From Paragonimus westermani (Eukaryota; Platyhelminthes; Trematoda; Plagiorchiida; Troglotrematidae), in NCBI GenBank assembly GCA_008508345.1, contig QNGE01000299.1, positions 216,888-280,887 on the forward strand: DNA of 64,000 nucleotides. The letters run 5' to 3'. The translations under genes and the position numbers were made by a program. The notes under the pieces were generated by a model that was given only the letters and a program-made list of their open reading frames with translations, was not told the origin of the DNA and did no database searches. Position 1 is the first letter of the stretch, and each line of letters begins with the position of its first letter. Positions 26,191 through 38,847 of this stretch are shown here, one piece after another.

Positions 26191-26416
26191 TTACACTAGA
26201 CACAACGTGGATCTGGAGCTGTGGTTTATGTAATTCATACCAGATGGTCCACGTTTAACAGGTTGGATGACGTTTTGACAGTTTTTGCCGACTTGAAATA
26301 CATAGTTTCGATAGTGAAAGATGATTTGACGTCTAATGGAATCATGAGAGACGTTGTGTGCAGATTTTGTAATCAGTACTCTGCAGGCTTCTAAAGTATC
26401 ACGAGGGTAGTACAAT
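26191..26416 (-). CDS. Weak terminal exon candidate, function unknown
   Basis: Minus-strand acceptor CACCGAACTGTAG is followed by one base and 74 open codons to a TAA. The peptide includes YYPRDTLEACRVLITKSAHN and VFQVGKNCQNVIQPVKRG, which looks protein-like. No domain was recognised and no polyadenylation signal was confirmed. Confidence 0.25.
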
Positions 26417-26701
26417 CTACAGTTCGGTGTAATGATGGAATTTTAACACGTGTAGTCAAACGTTGGTAATGCGGATCGTTATAGTGTAACGCCGAATAAT
26501 TTGTATGCGATGGTGTGAAATAATCTTCAACCTCTAGTTAATTAAAAGGATTTTCCCGAAAATTTCCCGTCTTCCGTTTCTGTTTTGGTGTTATTGTGAT
26601 GACTGTTTCATTGGAATTCGCTGATTCGCTGCAAAACTGGCGATCCTGCCAGCAGAAATGTCTTCAGTGAGGGTTCGTTTAGAAATCATGGTTTAGCCCA
26701 C

Positions 26702-26725
26702 TTGACTAACCTGTCGGTTAGTCAA
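26702..26725. repeat. Short perfect inverted repeat
   Basis: Arms TTGACTAACC and GGTTAGTCAA (10 nt each) are separated by TGTC. A related CTAACCGGTAATAAAC lies at about 26,793-26,808. It could be a small hairpin or a mobile-element end. There are no flanking genes to suggest a transcription role. Confidence 0.6.
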
Positions 26726-26930
26726 TTCAAAAACCCTGGCAAACCGTCTTGGTATTTGTTGGGGATATTGAATACCCCAAAAAATGTCCAACTAACCGGT
26801 AATAAACATTTATTACTTTTGTAAATTTAAATTCCTCTCTTTCGCGCCACTATTGCAACATCATTTTCATATCTCGCGCTGATTTACATACTGAACGCCA
26901 ATTCGCCTGTTATTGACCTAGGACGCTTTT

Positions 26931-27026
26931 CACTGAACACTGAACATTGAGCATTGAACACTGAATATTGAACATTATTCACTAGGTCGCTTGATGTGCT
27001 ATAAATACTATAAATACTGTAAATAA
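26931..27026. repeat. Short tandem repeats (two adjacent arrays)
   Basis: 26,931-26,976 is a degenerate 7-9-nt array built on TGAACACTGAACATT-type units. 26,999-27,026 holds three near copies of a 9-mer (CTATAAATA, CTATAAATA, CTGTAAATA). The 15-20 bp between them is unrelated. They are slippage-type minisatellites. Confidence 0.75.
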
Positions 27027-30000
27027 TTTTTCTGCGGACTGAGACAGTAAAAGCTGTCTTTCTAGAGACCAGTGTTTTTTCCTTCATGGTCTACTTGGGT
27101 ATCGGCTCTTCGGTCTAAAACAGCGCGTACAGTATCATTGCGTCGTAGGAATCATTCCAGCTTAGTTGTGTTCGCTCGGTCTCGTTGTGATATAACATTT
27201 CCGTTGAGATCGCTGCGGCTCAATTACATTCGTTCGGTAGTTCCGCGTTATAACAGTATTACGGAGACTTTCTGTTAGACGTTTATCACTCCGTCACATG
27301 AAGTCCAATTCCGTTCTTCACAAACGTTTGGTCTTGTTTTCTTGGACCCTTTATGCCCAGTATAACTGGGTAGTTTCCAAAGACTTTCAGAGAGTATGGT
27401 CATTGCAATATAATGTTTATATATACATTGTCTATACAGAATGTTTATTGGCTCGTCTTTCCAAGCTACAATCATGATTTACTGATAACTTGAACTCGCC
27501 TCATTTTTGCTGGAAGACTACGTACCTCTGCTTCTGGAGTCTGGTACCTCAAACTGTCTATGTGTTGTGCAAACCATAAATGTAACGGTTCCAGCTAACC
27601 CACCCTCAATAAATATAACAACCGAAACAACGTACTTAATTTGTACAGGCTGACGATGAAAATCCCAACAGGAAATACCCAACCTTATGCTGTCAAGTCT
27701 GTGGCAGTCTCAGTTTTGTAAACAGCTATATCTTGACCAACTACTGGCTGGAGTTAGTTAATAGCGACTGCCTCCGAAGTTGAAGATTACTTGTGATCAT
27801 TATGGCCCGGCAGTTGACGAATTCAGCAGTTTTTGTAGCATTCTGCCATGGTTTCACCTGCGTAATCTGCAATGACGGATGCAAACCGTAACACAAATGG
27901 TGTCCAGTGGGACTCGGTGACTAACATACAGCGGATTATTTTCCGGTTTGTGTGTGAAGCGAGGTGACGAGAGTCTCTAAAAAGTTTCACAATGATAATA
28001 CTTTAGGTACGCTTTCAACTCGGGTGTTTGCAGGTAACCTGATATTGAATAGTTAAATTTAGATGTGAAGTCTGTGCTTTTCCAACACTATTGTTTAATA
28101 TTTTACCCTCACAATAAGGTTTGCTTGCTCCTGCTATCTCTTAGCTATATGCCTGCAACCTCAAAGCAGAAACGTTGGGATTATCTCAAAGGAACGTTAA
28201 TCCCTTTATCGATCGGAACGAACAGATGACATCTTTTACGGTAGCTAGGTAACAACTTTACTGATTGATTGTCGACACTAACTGTGGTTGTACACCTTGA
28301 ATTTGATTTTACGAGTACCTGTGCATGAATTCAAGAGTTACTTTTTTTAATTTCATGTTTAATCTACAGAGTATTTTTTTGTTAGCTAGTAACGCAACAG
28401 ATATGATGACGAAGCTTTCTCTGTTAACGACGTCATTCAGCGGATGGTCCGCAGTTCGGTTGACTACGTAAACCATGTTTGTTAGTTAGCATTAAGGCTG
28501 CGTTTTTAAAACTACATTCCTGTTAATTCAGCCTGCAGTAGGAGGTCAAGATAGAACACGATCCACAATGTGCTCAGTGAATCACATTAATTTCAGATCT
28601 GTTTGGCTCATTCTAATCGGTTCACCAAATGTTCGAGAGCTTAAAAAAATACCTCAACCTAGTGAAATTTCTAGTTGCTCATGATAACGGAAAAAAATGT
28701 TGATTATATCGGTGCACGCCAACACGGAGTGTGAATAAGAGAATAAAGACGCAGGGTAGAGCAGAACTGGATTTAGAAGCACTGACTCAATGTGAGGCCC
28801 ATAAACTTCCGTAGATAATCGACTGTATTCTTGAACACAGCATGACTAAACCCATTATCAGTAAGTAGGCTAGTATTGTTGCAAACTAATTTCTGTAGAG
28901 TGCACTGTTAAGCGAGGTGCGTTGTTACATTTAGAACATTTCCAGAAACCTGCAATCATTTTTGCCAATACAGATATATCATCAACCATTCGTAAGCTAC
29001 TCTACCTCAGTTCTTTATTTACAATCTAAAAATGCTGCATTTCATTCAATAAAATTAATGGTAACAAGCACCGGAAACAGGCACCACAAACGTATTGAGG
29101 TTTCCCAGTCACTTATACAAATTTGATGTGATCATGATTCAAGATCTTCAAATAGATAATCACATTTTTCGAGAAAGTTTTTCGTGTAAATCTACAGTAA
29201 CCCTTGGTTGTGGCACTGAGACAAAATCGAGGAAAACCAGAGAAAATTACAGTTATACCTATTAGTCAGTCCACTGGCTGAAAGACCGGTTAAATGATGA
29301 AGGAACTTCTGGGAAAATTGAACGAGAAAATTTAAATTCCAAACCGCTACATTTCCAATGAAACTCAACAGTCATCACCATGATCGTTCTGACCTACAAT
29401 CAAATTAACATCCTACTGCTTTTTATCAAGACAGCGTTGTGGACTTGCAACGAGGCAGCTGAGCATCCGGTCACAGTCACCGGTGAGTTACGCTCAGAAT
29501 GTCCGTTGTTCTATGAAGAAAATCACTAATCACCCTATTGAGTTCATTCAACAATCTCAACTTCCCGGCCAAAATGGTGTACTGAGTAGTATTTCTGTTG
29601 ATGACGGGAAATGGAGGATTTTGTGTTACCAGTTGAACACTGTGCATACCTAGAGAGTGGTTCTACTGATCAAATGAAGGTTCCGGCTATAGCACACAAG
29701 ATACGCATTTTCCTCTTAACAAGGGTGATCACTGGTATATTTCCTCTTTCAGATGAGGACTACAATTATGTTAATAATACACTGATGTTGACGGGACTCC
29801 AAATGTCCTAACACTAATTTCTGGTTAGGTTACACGTCTGTCTGTACACAAGACTGTGGTCAGTTGCGCGTAAATTTCAGCTTATGAGAAACAAACGCTT
29901 TCTTCATAACACACTGGCATTGCTACTTCATACATAGATAGTGTCATAATGAATATAAGTTCACTATATTCCGATAGACTCAGAAATCGATTGATTACTA

Positions 30001-33000
30001 GATAATTTACCAACTTATACATTTCCCTCGAAACTGTAAAATTCAGTTCGCCTTTCTTTGAGGTTACCAGAAACGTCTAAGGATTAAGCCGAACTGTGAA
30101 CATTTATTAACCAGATGAATCAAGTCACCGCACATGTTTCGCTCATTTTCAAGTTTGCACCATTTAATGTTGTCCAAAGTGATACTGTCTGCTAGTAATG
30201 TATGGGTCTATACAACCGCTGGGAATCCCCATGTTTTGTTCTATGAATGGCTTGAGTAAGCAAGTAACTAAAAGGAAGGTTGGGAAGGAGAGAAGAATTG
30301 TTGAGAAAATAAGCAGTTACTGCTTTATTCGCTTTGCCCCTGTAATGGTAGCTAACCAAATCTGTTCAATAATAATGGTTAGTCTTAGTGGTAAAATTTT
30401 CAGAGCTAACCATGTTCCTTATCGGTGAAGTAAATGATTAAAACTCATAAGACTAGGCTGTGGCAATCTTGGGACTACAAAGTGATTAGCTCTAACTACA
30501 TATTTATTTTGCGGTTAGGTTTCCAAAACAAAAAAATACATGGCAAACAAGAAATAAATACGCCGAGATCATTGAGCATCCACTGGAGTCTGTGACAGTA
30601 AATCGAGTGGACATATGTGGACACTAGATGATAACTCTAAGGTCCATATCAAGCTGTGCACTTGCAATGTTCTCCCTACAACCAATGGTGATAAAGAACA
30701 CAAACCATATTTTTAGCAGAGCATCGTTGCTTATGAGATAAGACACCTGCCGCTTCATAATTTTGCTTTTGGTGTAGTAACTAAACAAACACGTGAATGA
30801 GGTGATTAAAAATTCCAGTTGAACATATAAATGGCACTTACGGCTCCCGTTTTTGGTGACTTAACCTTCCCAAACACTCTGTAGGCATGCGGGGGCGGGG
30901 CAAAATCACCTACAGCCTGTTGCCCAGACCGCACAGTCTCTACTACCACCTTCTTGTATGGTTCTAATGTCATTTGTTCCAGTTGTTATTCTCACATGAA
31001 ATCTGATTTTTCTACCAGGCTGAGTCTTACTGTTGTGCTGGGAAATCAAGTCACAGATACTATTCTCTCCACCTCAACACTTCAAAATCGGGCAAATTGG
31101 TTTGGACTTCTTCAAAGAATTTCCCGCTACTGTTACTACCCCACCTTTCTTAGTATTCCTAATGGGCAGCTGCATCTTCGCTTGCAAAAATCGTGTCTGT
31201 TCGGCTGTTCAGTCATTTCACAAGGTTTTTCAACAAACTTGAACATCGAAACAACAACCCACAGAAAACGAACTAACGGACCAGGCGAGTATGTGGACGA
31301 GAATGATGAACCGTGAGAAAGGAAGCAACTGAAATAGAAAAGTACGAGAACAGATCAACCGTTCTGCATTGTCACCGCCGAAACATTAGCTACTTTCGTT
31401 TGTTAATCCAACATACTCCTCGTAGGAAGAAGTGTAACGCTTGCAGCCGAACTGTGTGCTTATCGCATTGCGGTGTTCTTTCACTGCCATAAAGTCATGA
31501 AGTCAGGATGGAACTCGTGCTGTCCGCAAGAAATACTTTCAGATCTGGAACCGGTTTCATGTCAGTGAGCTGTTTGCAGTAAAAGAACAGTGAGCAAATA
31601 GCCAGAAAGTTACAACTGCTACGAAACTATACTACGCAGGAGCCAGTTTCAAGCTTGTCTGACTCAAGAAGGTACCTTAGGGCGTGAAACTTTGATCGAT
31701 GTGGGTAAAATGTATGCCGGAATTAACAAGTGTGTGTATGAGTGTGTATAGCAATATTTCTCGAATCACGTGTTTGAATAAGTTGTACGAAAGGTACATA
31801 ATGCACAATCTATTTCCGAGTGAGTTTTGCCGCATGTAGATTGCCCACCGATCAAGATGGATAGAAAAAGTGAAACAAAATGGAGACCAAGAGAACTCGG
31901 TTGCTTCCAGAATGCGGTAAACCTATAAACTGATATTTATGAACATCAAGCTCTGGATGAAGAGCTTTACGGGATCACCTTCTGCAAACTACAGTGCGAC
32001 AATAAATACGGAAAGCAAAATGTGATGTCCGGAGAAGATTGTCGTTTCGTTATTAACAGTGACCTAGAGATGATGACAGATTTCCTGATTCCAAGTGTAA
32101 TTAAATCTTAGTATGTCTGAGAAAATTACTACTTCATCACATTGATTTGCAGCTGGGAGGGAGGCAATTCTGTACACGCAGAATGTTCTTCATCCAAATG
32201 GATATTTGTGAATTAATTTAGATCTGGTTGAATCAGGCAACCAGTGTTCTATAGCGAATTCCTTTAACGGGATATTAAAAATAACTGCAAAAACCGAACA
32301 AAAACGTGCTAAGCAAGTTCACAACCTCGTTTGTCTTTATAAGAAAGGTGAAGGACTATCAAAAAAGTGAGCACTGTCTACAGTCAAACTCCATTATCAA
32401 AGGGTTGCTTAGTTCTGTTTTTGTTACTGCTAATGTGCACTCAATCGTGATATTTTCAGCAATATCTGTGACGTAAAATCGCTTCACTCGATCAAGCAGA
32501 TTGCAGCTTAATTTCTTGCACACGAATAGGATTCGAAGCTCTAAATGTCAGCGTAATAGCCTATTGAGTGGGCCTAACGATAGCCACAAATTTAAATAAA
32601 TTCACATTACATACCAATGGACAGTAGATAGTTTAGTTTCTAATCTGAATTCCTTGATGTATCAATCAACATGAATGATCCATTCGATCCATTTTACCGT
32701 GAACTTGTGTCTGATTTCTTGCATCAACATTGATGTATTTGCAAGCATTGGGTTTTATTGAGCATTATCAAAGATTTTAAACACGTAACAGTCCGGTTAT
32801 TTGGTGATAAGGTTGTGATAGAAGGGTATCACAAAGAACCTACTCAAGTTAGATGTCCGCGTCGATTGCAGCAAGTGTTTAGTGTGCTAACCTGCGAATA
32901 AGGAGACCAATACTTTGAATCATGGAAGATGCAGTTCACCCTATCCACATTCAAGCTGTCTCAAGTGAGATAGTAATACTGTATTACAAGCGCTCAGTGG

Positions 33001-34654
33001 TATATTGGCAGACAAAGATTGTACATAGAAAAACACACATAATTGTTCGGAAGGTTCAGCATCAATAAGTTCGCAACAGCAATAATGTGAACTTTGGCAG
33101 TCCACTGTCGACTAACTTAGAATGTGCCGCTTTCATTAGAGCGTGTTATGCTGAAGAAATCGAACCAGTGCTAACTGACAGGTTAGGCACGGAAGCAAGC
33201 ATAGCTTTTCCTGTCACTATCTTTTTATAACTGCATGATGTATGGACGAAGTTGATAATTCATGTGAAATTTTTAACTAGTCCGGCAACAGTATAATAAT
33301 TTCATGATAACTTTTGTTCCTCTGTGGAAGAGTTCCTGGAAGATGTATACGTGGACTTGCTGATTAGCCGTATATCTTTTCCTTCTCAAAAATTAGACGG
33401 GATAATAGAGTATATTTGAAATTTAGACGGTCTTACTAGTGTGGTTCATTAGGTCTTAAATATTGAACCTCAAAGGCAACTTGTTGATTCCCCGAAGGAA
33501 CTTACCAGTAATTAGATGGATTGCTTAGCTAAACCGGTGTGTTTGTATTTGCCGTCATGCTTCCAATCAATGATAGTAAACTGTTCAATGGCCCATCTCT
33601 TTTCATCTTATTATCTCAGTTTTGCTCGCAATATTGCATTTCATTGGAATAACAATCGGTTACTGGCAGTATAAACATGGAATTTAATTCGTATAAACAA
33701 AAACTAAGTTAGACCAATTTTTCCACAGGCACAAATGTCTTATAGACAATATTCTCTACGATTGTGAATAGCGACTTATCTCGAATCACCTCCAGATAAC
33801 TGCCCAACAAGAAGCTGATAACCTAGGTACTTGGTGTATCTGGTAACATTTCACTGTATCATCACAAGGACATATGGTAGTTGACTTCCTGTTTTTAAAA
33901 AAAGCAGACTGGCCAATAGGTAGATGAATAAGATCACAAAAACATTCATCGTGTAAGTTTATGTCGTTTATATTGGATGAACAGTATTTTGAAACGATAA
34001 GCCGACTTGTTACGTAGCACGTTTGTGACGATTGGCATGTTTATTCTGTAGAGCACCGATGAAAATTTTGTTGAGTTGGTTACAGCGAGGAAAAATAATT
34101 TTCAGGTGACTGCAGAAATGAACCACATTTTAACAAACAAAGTTTATGGGTCACCTGAAATTGAGGCAATCCTCTGAAAAATTCTGAAACAGCACGTATT
34201 TCACCTGAAAACCGCACCTATGTAAATGTCATAGCCCAACCATGAAAAAGTGGCTTTCGGGACAAATCTTTTGTATAAAGTAGATCTTAACAGTTCATAG
34301 CTCCGTGCAACGAATTGCAAAGTCTTTGATACAAATAACTAATTTCTTACGGTCTACTACATTAAAAACAGCTCGCTAGAACTACCGATAAACCGACAAT
34401 CATTCTAAATGTTCCCACACAATGCAAGGATCAAAACGGATATCAATCCCAGCAAGGTCTGGTGGATTGTACACGTCTACAGGCTGTTTTTAAAGAATTT
34501 CCCGGATATAACATCCCCTACTTTCTGTGTACTACATTCAACTTTCACGGGGCTGAACTACATACACACGAGTAAGGGAAACAAATATTTTTCATCGTGG
34601 TAGACGTAAGAAGAGAAGTTCGAAACAGAAAGTTGATGTTTTCGAAACCCACGG
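27027..34654. other. Long stretch without a supported gene
   Basis: The ~7.6 kb are mostly closed in all frames. Notable open spots are plus 29,611-29,811 (after acceptor TTTTGTGTTACCAG), and two overlapping plus frames at 30,954-31,316. 27,080-27,260 is locally richer in CpG-containing words than its flanks. 31,000-31,250 and 34,480-34,600 share AAAGAATTTCCCG and a loosely similar translation, hinting at a common decayed repeat. None is strong enough to call. Confidence 0.4.
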
Positions 34655-34720
34655 AAGCCGGTCGAGTCCCGAAACATCGGCAAATTAGTATTACAAAGGA
34701 ATATGTGAGAAATATTTGCG
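34655..34720 (+). mobile_element. Possible decayed PLE terminal motif
   Basis: GGAAGCCGGTCGAGTCCCGA followed by AACATCGGCAAATTAG resembles the stem-loop plus GAAAC block found at ends of many PLEs, which derives from a hammerhead-type motif in that class. The CTGATGA-like box expected just before it is degraded (CCACGGA). This is a weak, family-level resemblance only. Confidence 0.25.
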
Positions 34721-35026
34721 GAATATTATCAAGTAGCCCGGAATTTTTTACTGTAAAGTGGCCACCACACTTTCGAACGTGACAATTATGTTCAACTAAA
34801 TTTTCAACCGGGTCTTTTTACCTCTATTTTTCCTCGCATCAGCCTCACTGGTGTAAACTCGTGCGACAACTACAACTGAGTCTTCCAGCCATGTTCTCAG
34901 AACACACCAGTATTGTTAATTACGACGGCGATCTGACCTAAAGCGGTACAGAATTACAATATCTGAACAGTCAGCCACACGATCTTGTGAGTAATATAAT
35001 CGTTGCCTGATCCCGTTTGTTAACAG

Positions 35027-35270
35027 AGTAATGCACAGCACGGAAACCACAATGTGTGTATACGAATTTAACTGCGAGCAGTTGTGTCACATAATTAATC
35101 AGTACATAGCTTGTGAGTTGCAGCCGAGGTTACCAACCGTGTATATCTTGTTGAAAGACCATACAGTCATTAATTTGAATATCCCGTATATCGATAAACG
35201 ATGTAGTCTTAATGAGTTGCGCTTTGAACACAGTTCACACGGTCAACCTGGTAAATGTACGGGTAATAAG
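35027..35270 (+). CDS. Candidate internal exon, function unknown
   Basis: Acceptor CCCGTTTGTTAACAG and donor AATAAG before GTGAGG bracket one base plus 81 open codons, giving phase 2 in and phase 0 out. The peptide is cysteine-containing (CVYEFNCEQLCHIINQYIAC), with a hydrophobic strand VYILLKDHTVINLNI, and ends GQPGKCTGNK. A second donor-like GTAAAT lies at 35,251. No family was recognised. Both splice sites and the long frame make it one of the better host-exon candidates. Confidence 0.35.
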
Positions 35271-35589
35271 GTGAGGTTATTGTTTACTTTAGACACCATT
35301 ACCCATCAAAGCGACTGAGGTAACCAAAGTAGGGGAAGCAATGAATACAATCGGTTATTTAGAATTGTTTACTTTGTGGAGACTTGTTCTAGGGAAGCAT
35401 GAGGGAGTTAAGTTGACACAAATACTGAACGGAATGTGAAACAAACTAACTTTTGTCCGCCACAGCATTCTACCCACTAATTAGCACCAGGTTAACTCGA
35501 TCTCTTATTGTGCAAGATAAGCTGACCCACAAATAAATATTCTGTCCCTCATTGTTCGGCGGATACCCAACATCGATACAACAATTTAC

Positions 35590-35789
35590 CTCTCGTTGTG
35601 CGTACGGCATTTTACAGACTTGCCCCAGTTTGACTTGGTTTGAATTGAGAAAATTAGGCACTCTGTAACCTTCGTCTTTAATCTGCCTAAACAATTCGTT
35701 ATCTGAAGAGGTTACTGTGTCACAAACTGAACGTGTCTCCCACATGTTCTTGTTGTCTTCCTCCTCAAATAATTCGTCCTTGATCGGTT
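35590..35789 (-). CDS. Candidate internal exon, function unknown
   Basis: On the minus strand, acceptor CTTATCTTTATAAG and donor CGAGAG before GTAAAT flank 200 nt open in one frame (phase 1 in, phase 0 out, 66 codons). The start is acidic (IKDELFEEEDKN), followed by LFRQIKDEGYRVPNFLNSN. It faces the plus-strand candidate at 35,027-35,270, so at most two genes converge here. The opposite strand is also open (35,717-36,007), which lowers confidence. Confidence 0.3.
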
Positions 35790-38511
35790 CTTATAAAGAT
35801 AAGCATTTGAATCAAAAAATGTTCATCTCCCTTAATTTTCCTTCCGTCGTTCGTAACTCGAAGTGTCATTGGCACACTTTCCTGATTAATTTTCTATCGG
35901 CAACGATACGCTTCTTAGCTATTGTTATCAGTGCTGCACCATTACTCTCTTATCCACGCGTTCTTAGTACGTGTGTTAGATCTGTGATGGAACACGAATG
36001 TTTCTGACATAAAGATAGGGGAACTGCAGGTTGTGAATTTCATAACTTATTCATTGTTCCCATGAGACTACTAGTTTGTAATCCACTCCAACGTTCCGCC
36101 ATTCTCTTCATCACAGCTGTTCACTCACGACATGTTCCTCCCCTTATCTTCATTGGTTGAAGTCATCATGTCATTCTTAAGTGTAACAGTGTGTAAAACA
36201 CAATACCGATCGCATAGTAATGGATAGTGGGATGCACCTACACACGCGGTCACAGTTCTGGTTAGCTTATCAGGCTAGTATATATGTAATATAGTATATA
36301 TATGTCAGCTTGTCTGGGGAGAGAAAGTAATTTGCTTGTTCTTTTTGTCCTACGTGTTGATCAGAAAAAAACGTTTTTACAAAATTAACAGAACCTGGAA
36401 ATATGCAGAACTGATCCTATGAAAGTGTGGAAATATTCATAAGAACAAACACGCTGAGATAGGGAATTGCAAAATATACTGGAGCGACATTCTCAAAGAT
36501 ATCCACTTCTTGTATCCTCTACATGAAAAATTGGAAGGTGGCCTAAAAACCTCCAACGTTTGTTGGTTCCTGGTTATGTGATTATGGAACATGTTTACTG
36601 GCCTTCACATGATTTGCCGGTTGTGCTTAAAATGTGTCGGTTCGGCAATTAAGTAGTATTGTGGTGAAGGGACGAAATTGTGTGTTAGTTGATAAACCGA
36701 ACAGTTACTACACTAAACAAAGTTGGACAACTATACAACATGAGAATCCTGATGTATTCAAACAGACGACAGGTGGCTTGGAGGCCGAAATTCAAAATTT
36801 CTGAAAATGTGGGAAACAGAAAGCAGAACAAGGTGAACAGGTAATTGCGATCGAAAAGCTTGAAATGATCAATACTTCGTCAGAAATGTGAGATGCAAAA
36901 CTAAGTACCGTTAACGAAGAAGTTCCGATAAGGTTGGCTCGGTGAAAGTTGGTCAGTATACATTTGTTTGCGAAAATTTGAGGTTCGACCTCCCAGTAGT
37001 ATCTGCTCATGTCGTGCAAAGTGTGCATTCCAACGTGGTGTACTAACCCCTCTAAAGGTACTCGCCAGGTCCATTCCGTGCTTCAGATTTTCTTTAGATG
37101 CTAAGTGATCTACCTATTGTCACAACCGACAAAGTACTTACTGAAACTGGTGCACCTTAAGGAGCACGGCTGTACGAATCTTGGTTCTGACGAAGGTCAG
37201 TACTCTCAGGCAAAGTCAAACTCAAAATTGGGTCAAAAATGGTGAGTGCGGTAACCGGGTCATTCTCAATTTATATGACGGACAGGTGGTATTTTCAAGA
37301 AGTCCAGGTTAACGACGTTCTTCTCGTGTCTTGTAAGTATGAACAGATTGCTGACTACCTGTCCCAATGACCAATTAATGCTAGTTTAATAGCGTATACG
37401 CTTGAGTCCCCATGTATTTACGCTGTTTGTCTAAAAGTGTGTTTAAGTCTGATCAAATCGTCCCAATGAGACAATCCACCATTCAGACATTACACAATAC
37501 GTCACATTTTTGTAGTCGTCGATGCAAAACTGCGTCATAGTCTATTAAAGACTGCCCGGTAATAAACGTTAGTTACAAGCTGGTTCTGGTTACCGCATCT
37601 CCATCAGTTTCATAAGGCATGGCATGGACTTCACGAAAAATTCATGCGAGAGTGCAAAATATTGATAACTAAAATAGAAACATATAGTGTCTACGTTCTT
37701 CATCCAATCGTCTCTGTGTCAACTTCACACTTAATTGCCTCTACTCACACCATCCTGGGGGTTTCATAACCGTCAGCATGGCTTCCATGAATTTTCTCAA
37801 CCAATACTTCGTCTTACGCAAAATAACGCGTTAATTTTGAATTTCTGCAACAGCCACTTCTTAACGAACGTTCAGTAATCGATAAGAAAGCACTGGGAGA
37901 TGGTGTATTCGTTCGCTTTGTTTAGTGAGACTCATTATTTGTCTTTTACAAATAAGTCAAGAATAGACAAAGGTTTAAATTTGAAAAAAGCCAATAGTAG
38001 CATGTAAGATGTCTTGCACATTGACATTTCGTTCGCATCCCATCGGCTACTTTTGCAAAATTAACATACATGTTATATAGTGGGGGAGCATGCAGCTAAG
38101 CGAAATCAATCTAGTCATGCCAGAGGCAGTCAGTCAGGTGACCAAAGCGGAAGCAGCAAGATGCAATTGAGGCGTACTCAATGATAAGAAAGGTGGATTT
38201 GATGCAATATAACAGAATTGTTATCGGTCAAGAGGTTATTAGGAGTCCGAAAAGAAATTGACGGTTAAAATTATCTATATATGTTGGATGGAAAAGGTCA
38301 GCTAAGGCTAGAAAATCTAAAGAAAAAAACATGAGTTAACATATTGTACATCGATTTACACCGATTAAAAGATAACGCAAATATGGAGTGGGAAGGACCA
38401 GGGATGGTCCAACAGTTGTGAAATTGTATGAAGAAATACATGGGTTTAAAAGAAAATCGGATTGGAAGAAAAACGAAAGTAGAATGAAGACAAAGAGTAC
38501 TAGTTGCATTC
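35790..38511. other. Non-coding stretch, no supported gene
   Basis: No splice-bounded frame and no repeat family was recognised. A TA-rich run (GTATATATGTAATATAGTAT) sits at about 36,279-36,305. A donor-like GTAAGT occurs at 37,331 after a 25-nt open segment, too short to call. Confidence 0.45.
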
Positions 38512-38847
38512 TTACCAACATAGTGAAAAGCTAGTCACCAAGTTTTTCTGGGCGCATAAAGTGAGATTCAGCCGATGTGTTGCGATAGCTTTCGCAATAT
38601 TGAGGGCCTGCTCTAGTTTGGATCTAAAGAACACTTTGAAGGCGGCCCTTGGGTCCACTGAATGCCCGGTCTGTAGATGTTTTGTAATGACGCTGACGGC
38701 ACAACTGACCCCCGAATTTATAAGCCATTTCGGTGTGTGTTCGTCAATACGTGTGCTGAGGTGCCTCCTAGTTCTGCCGACGTATCTGCTTCCACCAAAA
38801 CAATCAAAAGTGTACACAACGGTGGAATGGGCGAAAAGGGGCAACAC
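38512..38847 (-). pseudogene. GIY-YIG endonuclease domain of the decayed PLE
   Basis: This open frame of 111 codons holds the endonuclease module: VVYTFDCFGGSRYVGRTRRH with the downstream RIDEH helix, then HLQTGHSVDPRAAFKVFF and a C-terminal LCAQKN. In PLEs this domain nicks the target to prime reverse transcription. The YIG tyrosine/glycine core reads YVG here. The module is the best preserved piece of this copy, but its upstream frame is interrupted between 38,850 and 38,880. Confidence 0.75.

Noticed and set aside
30954..31316. 120-codon plus frame with a second overlapping frame
   Set aside because: No recognisable domain. Similarity to 34.5 kb is limited to a 13-nt word and loose translation.
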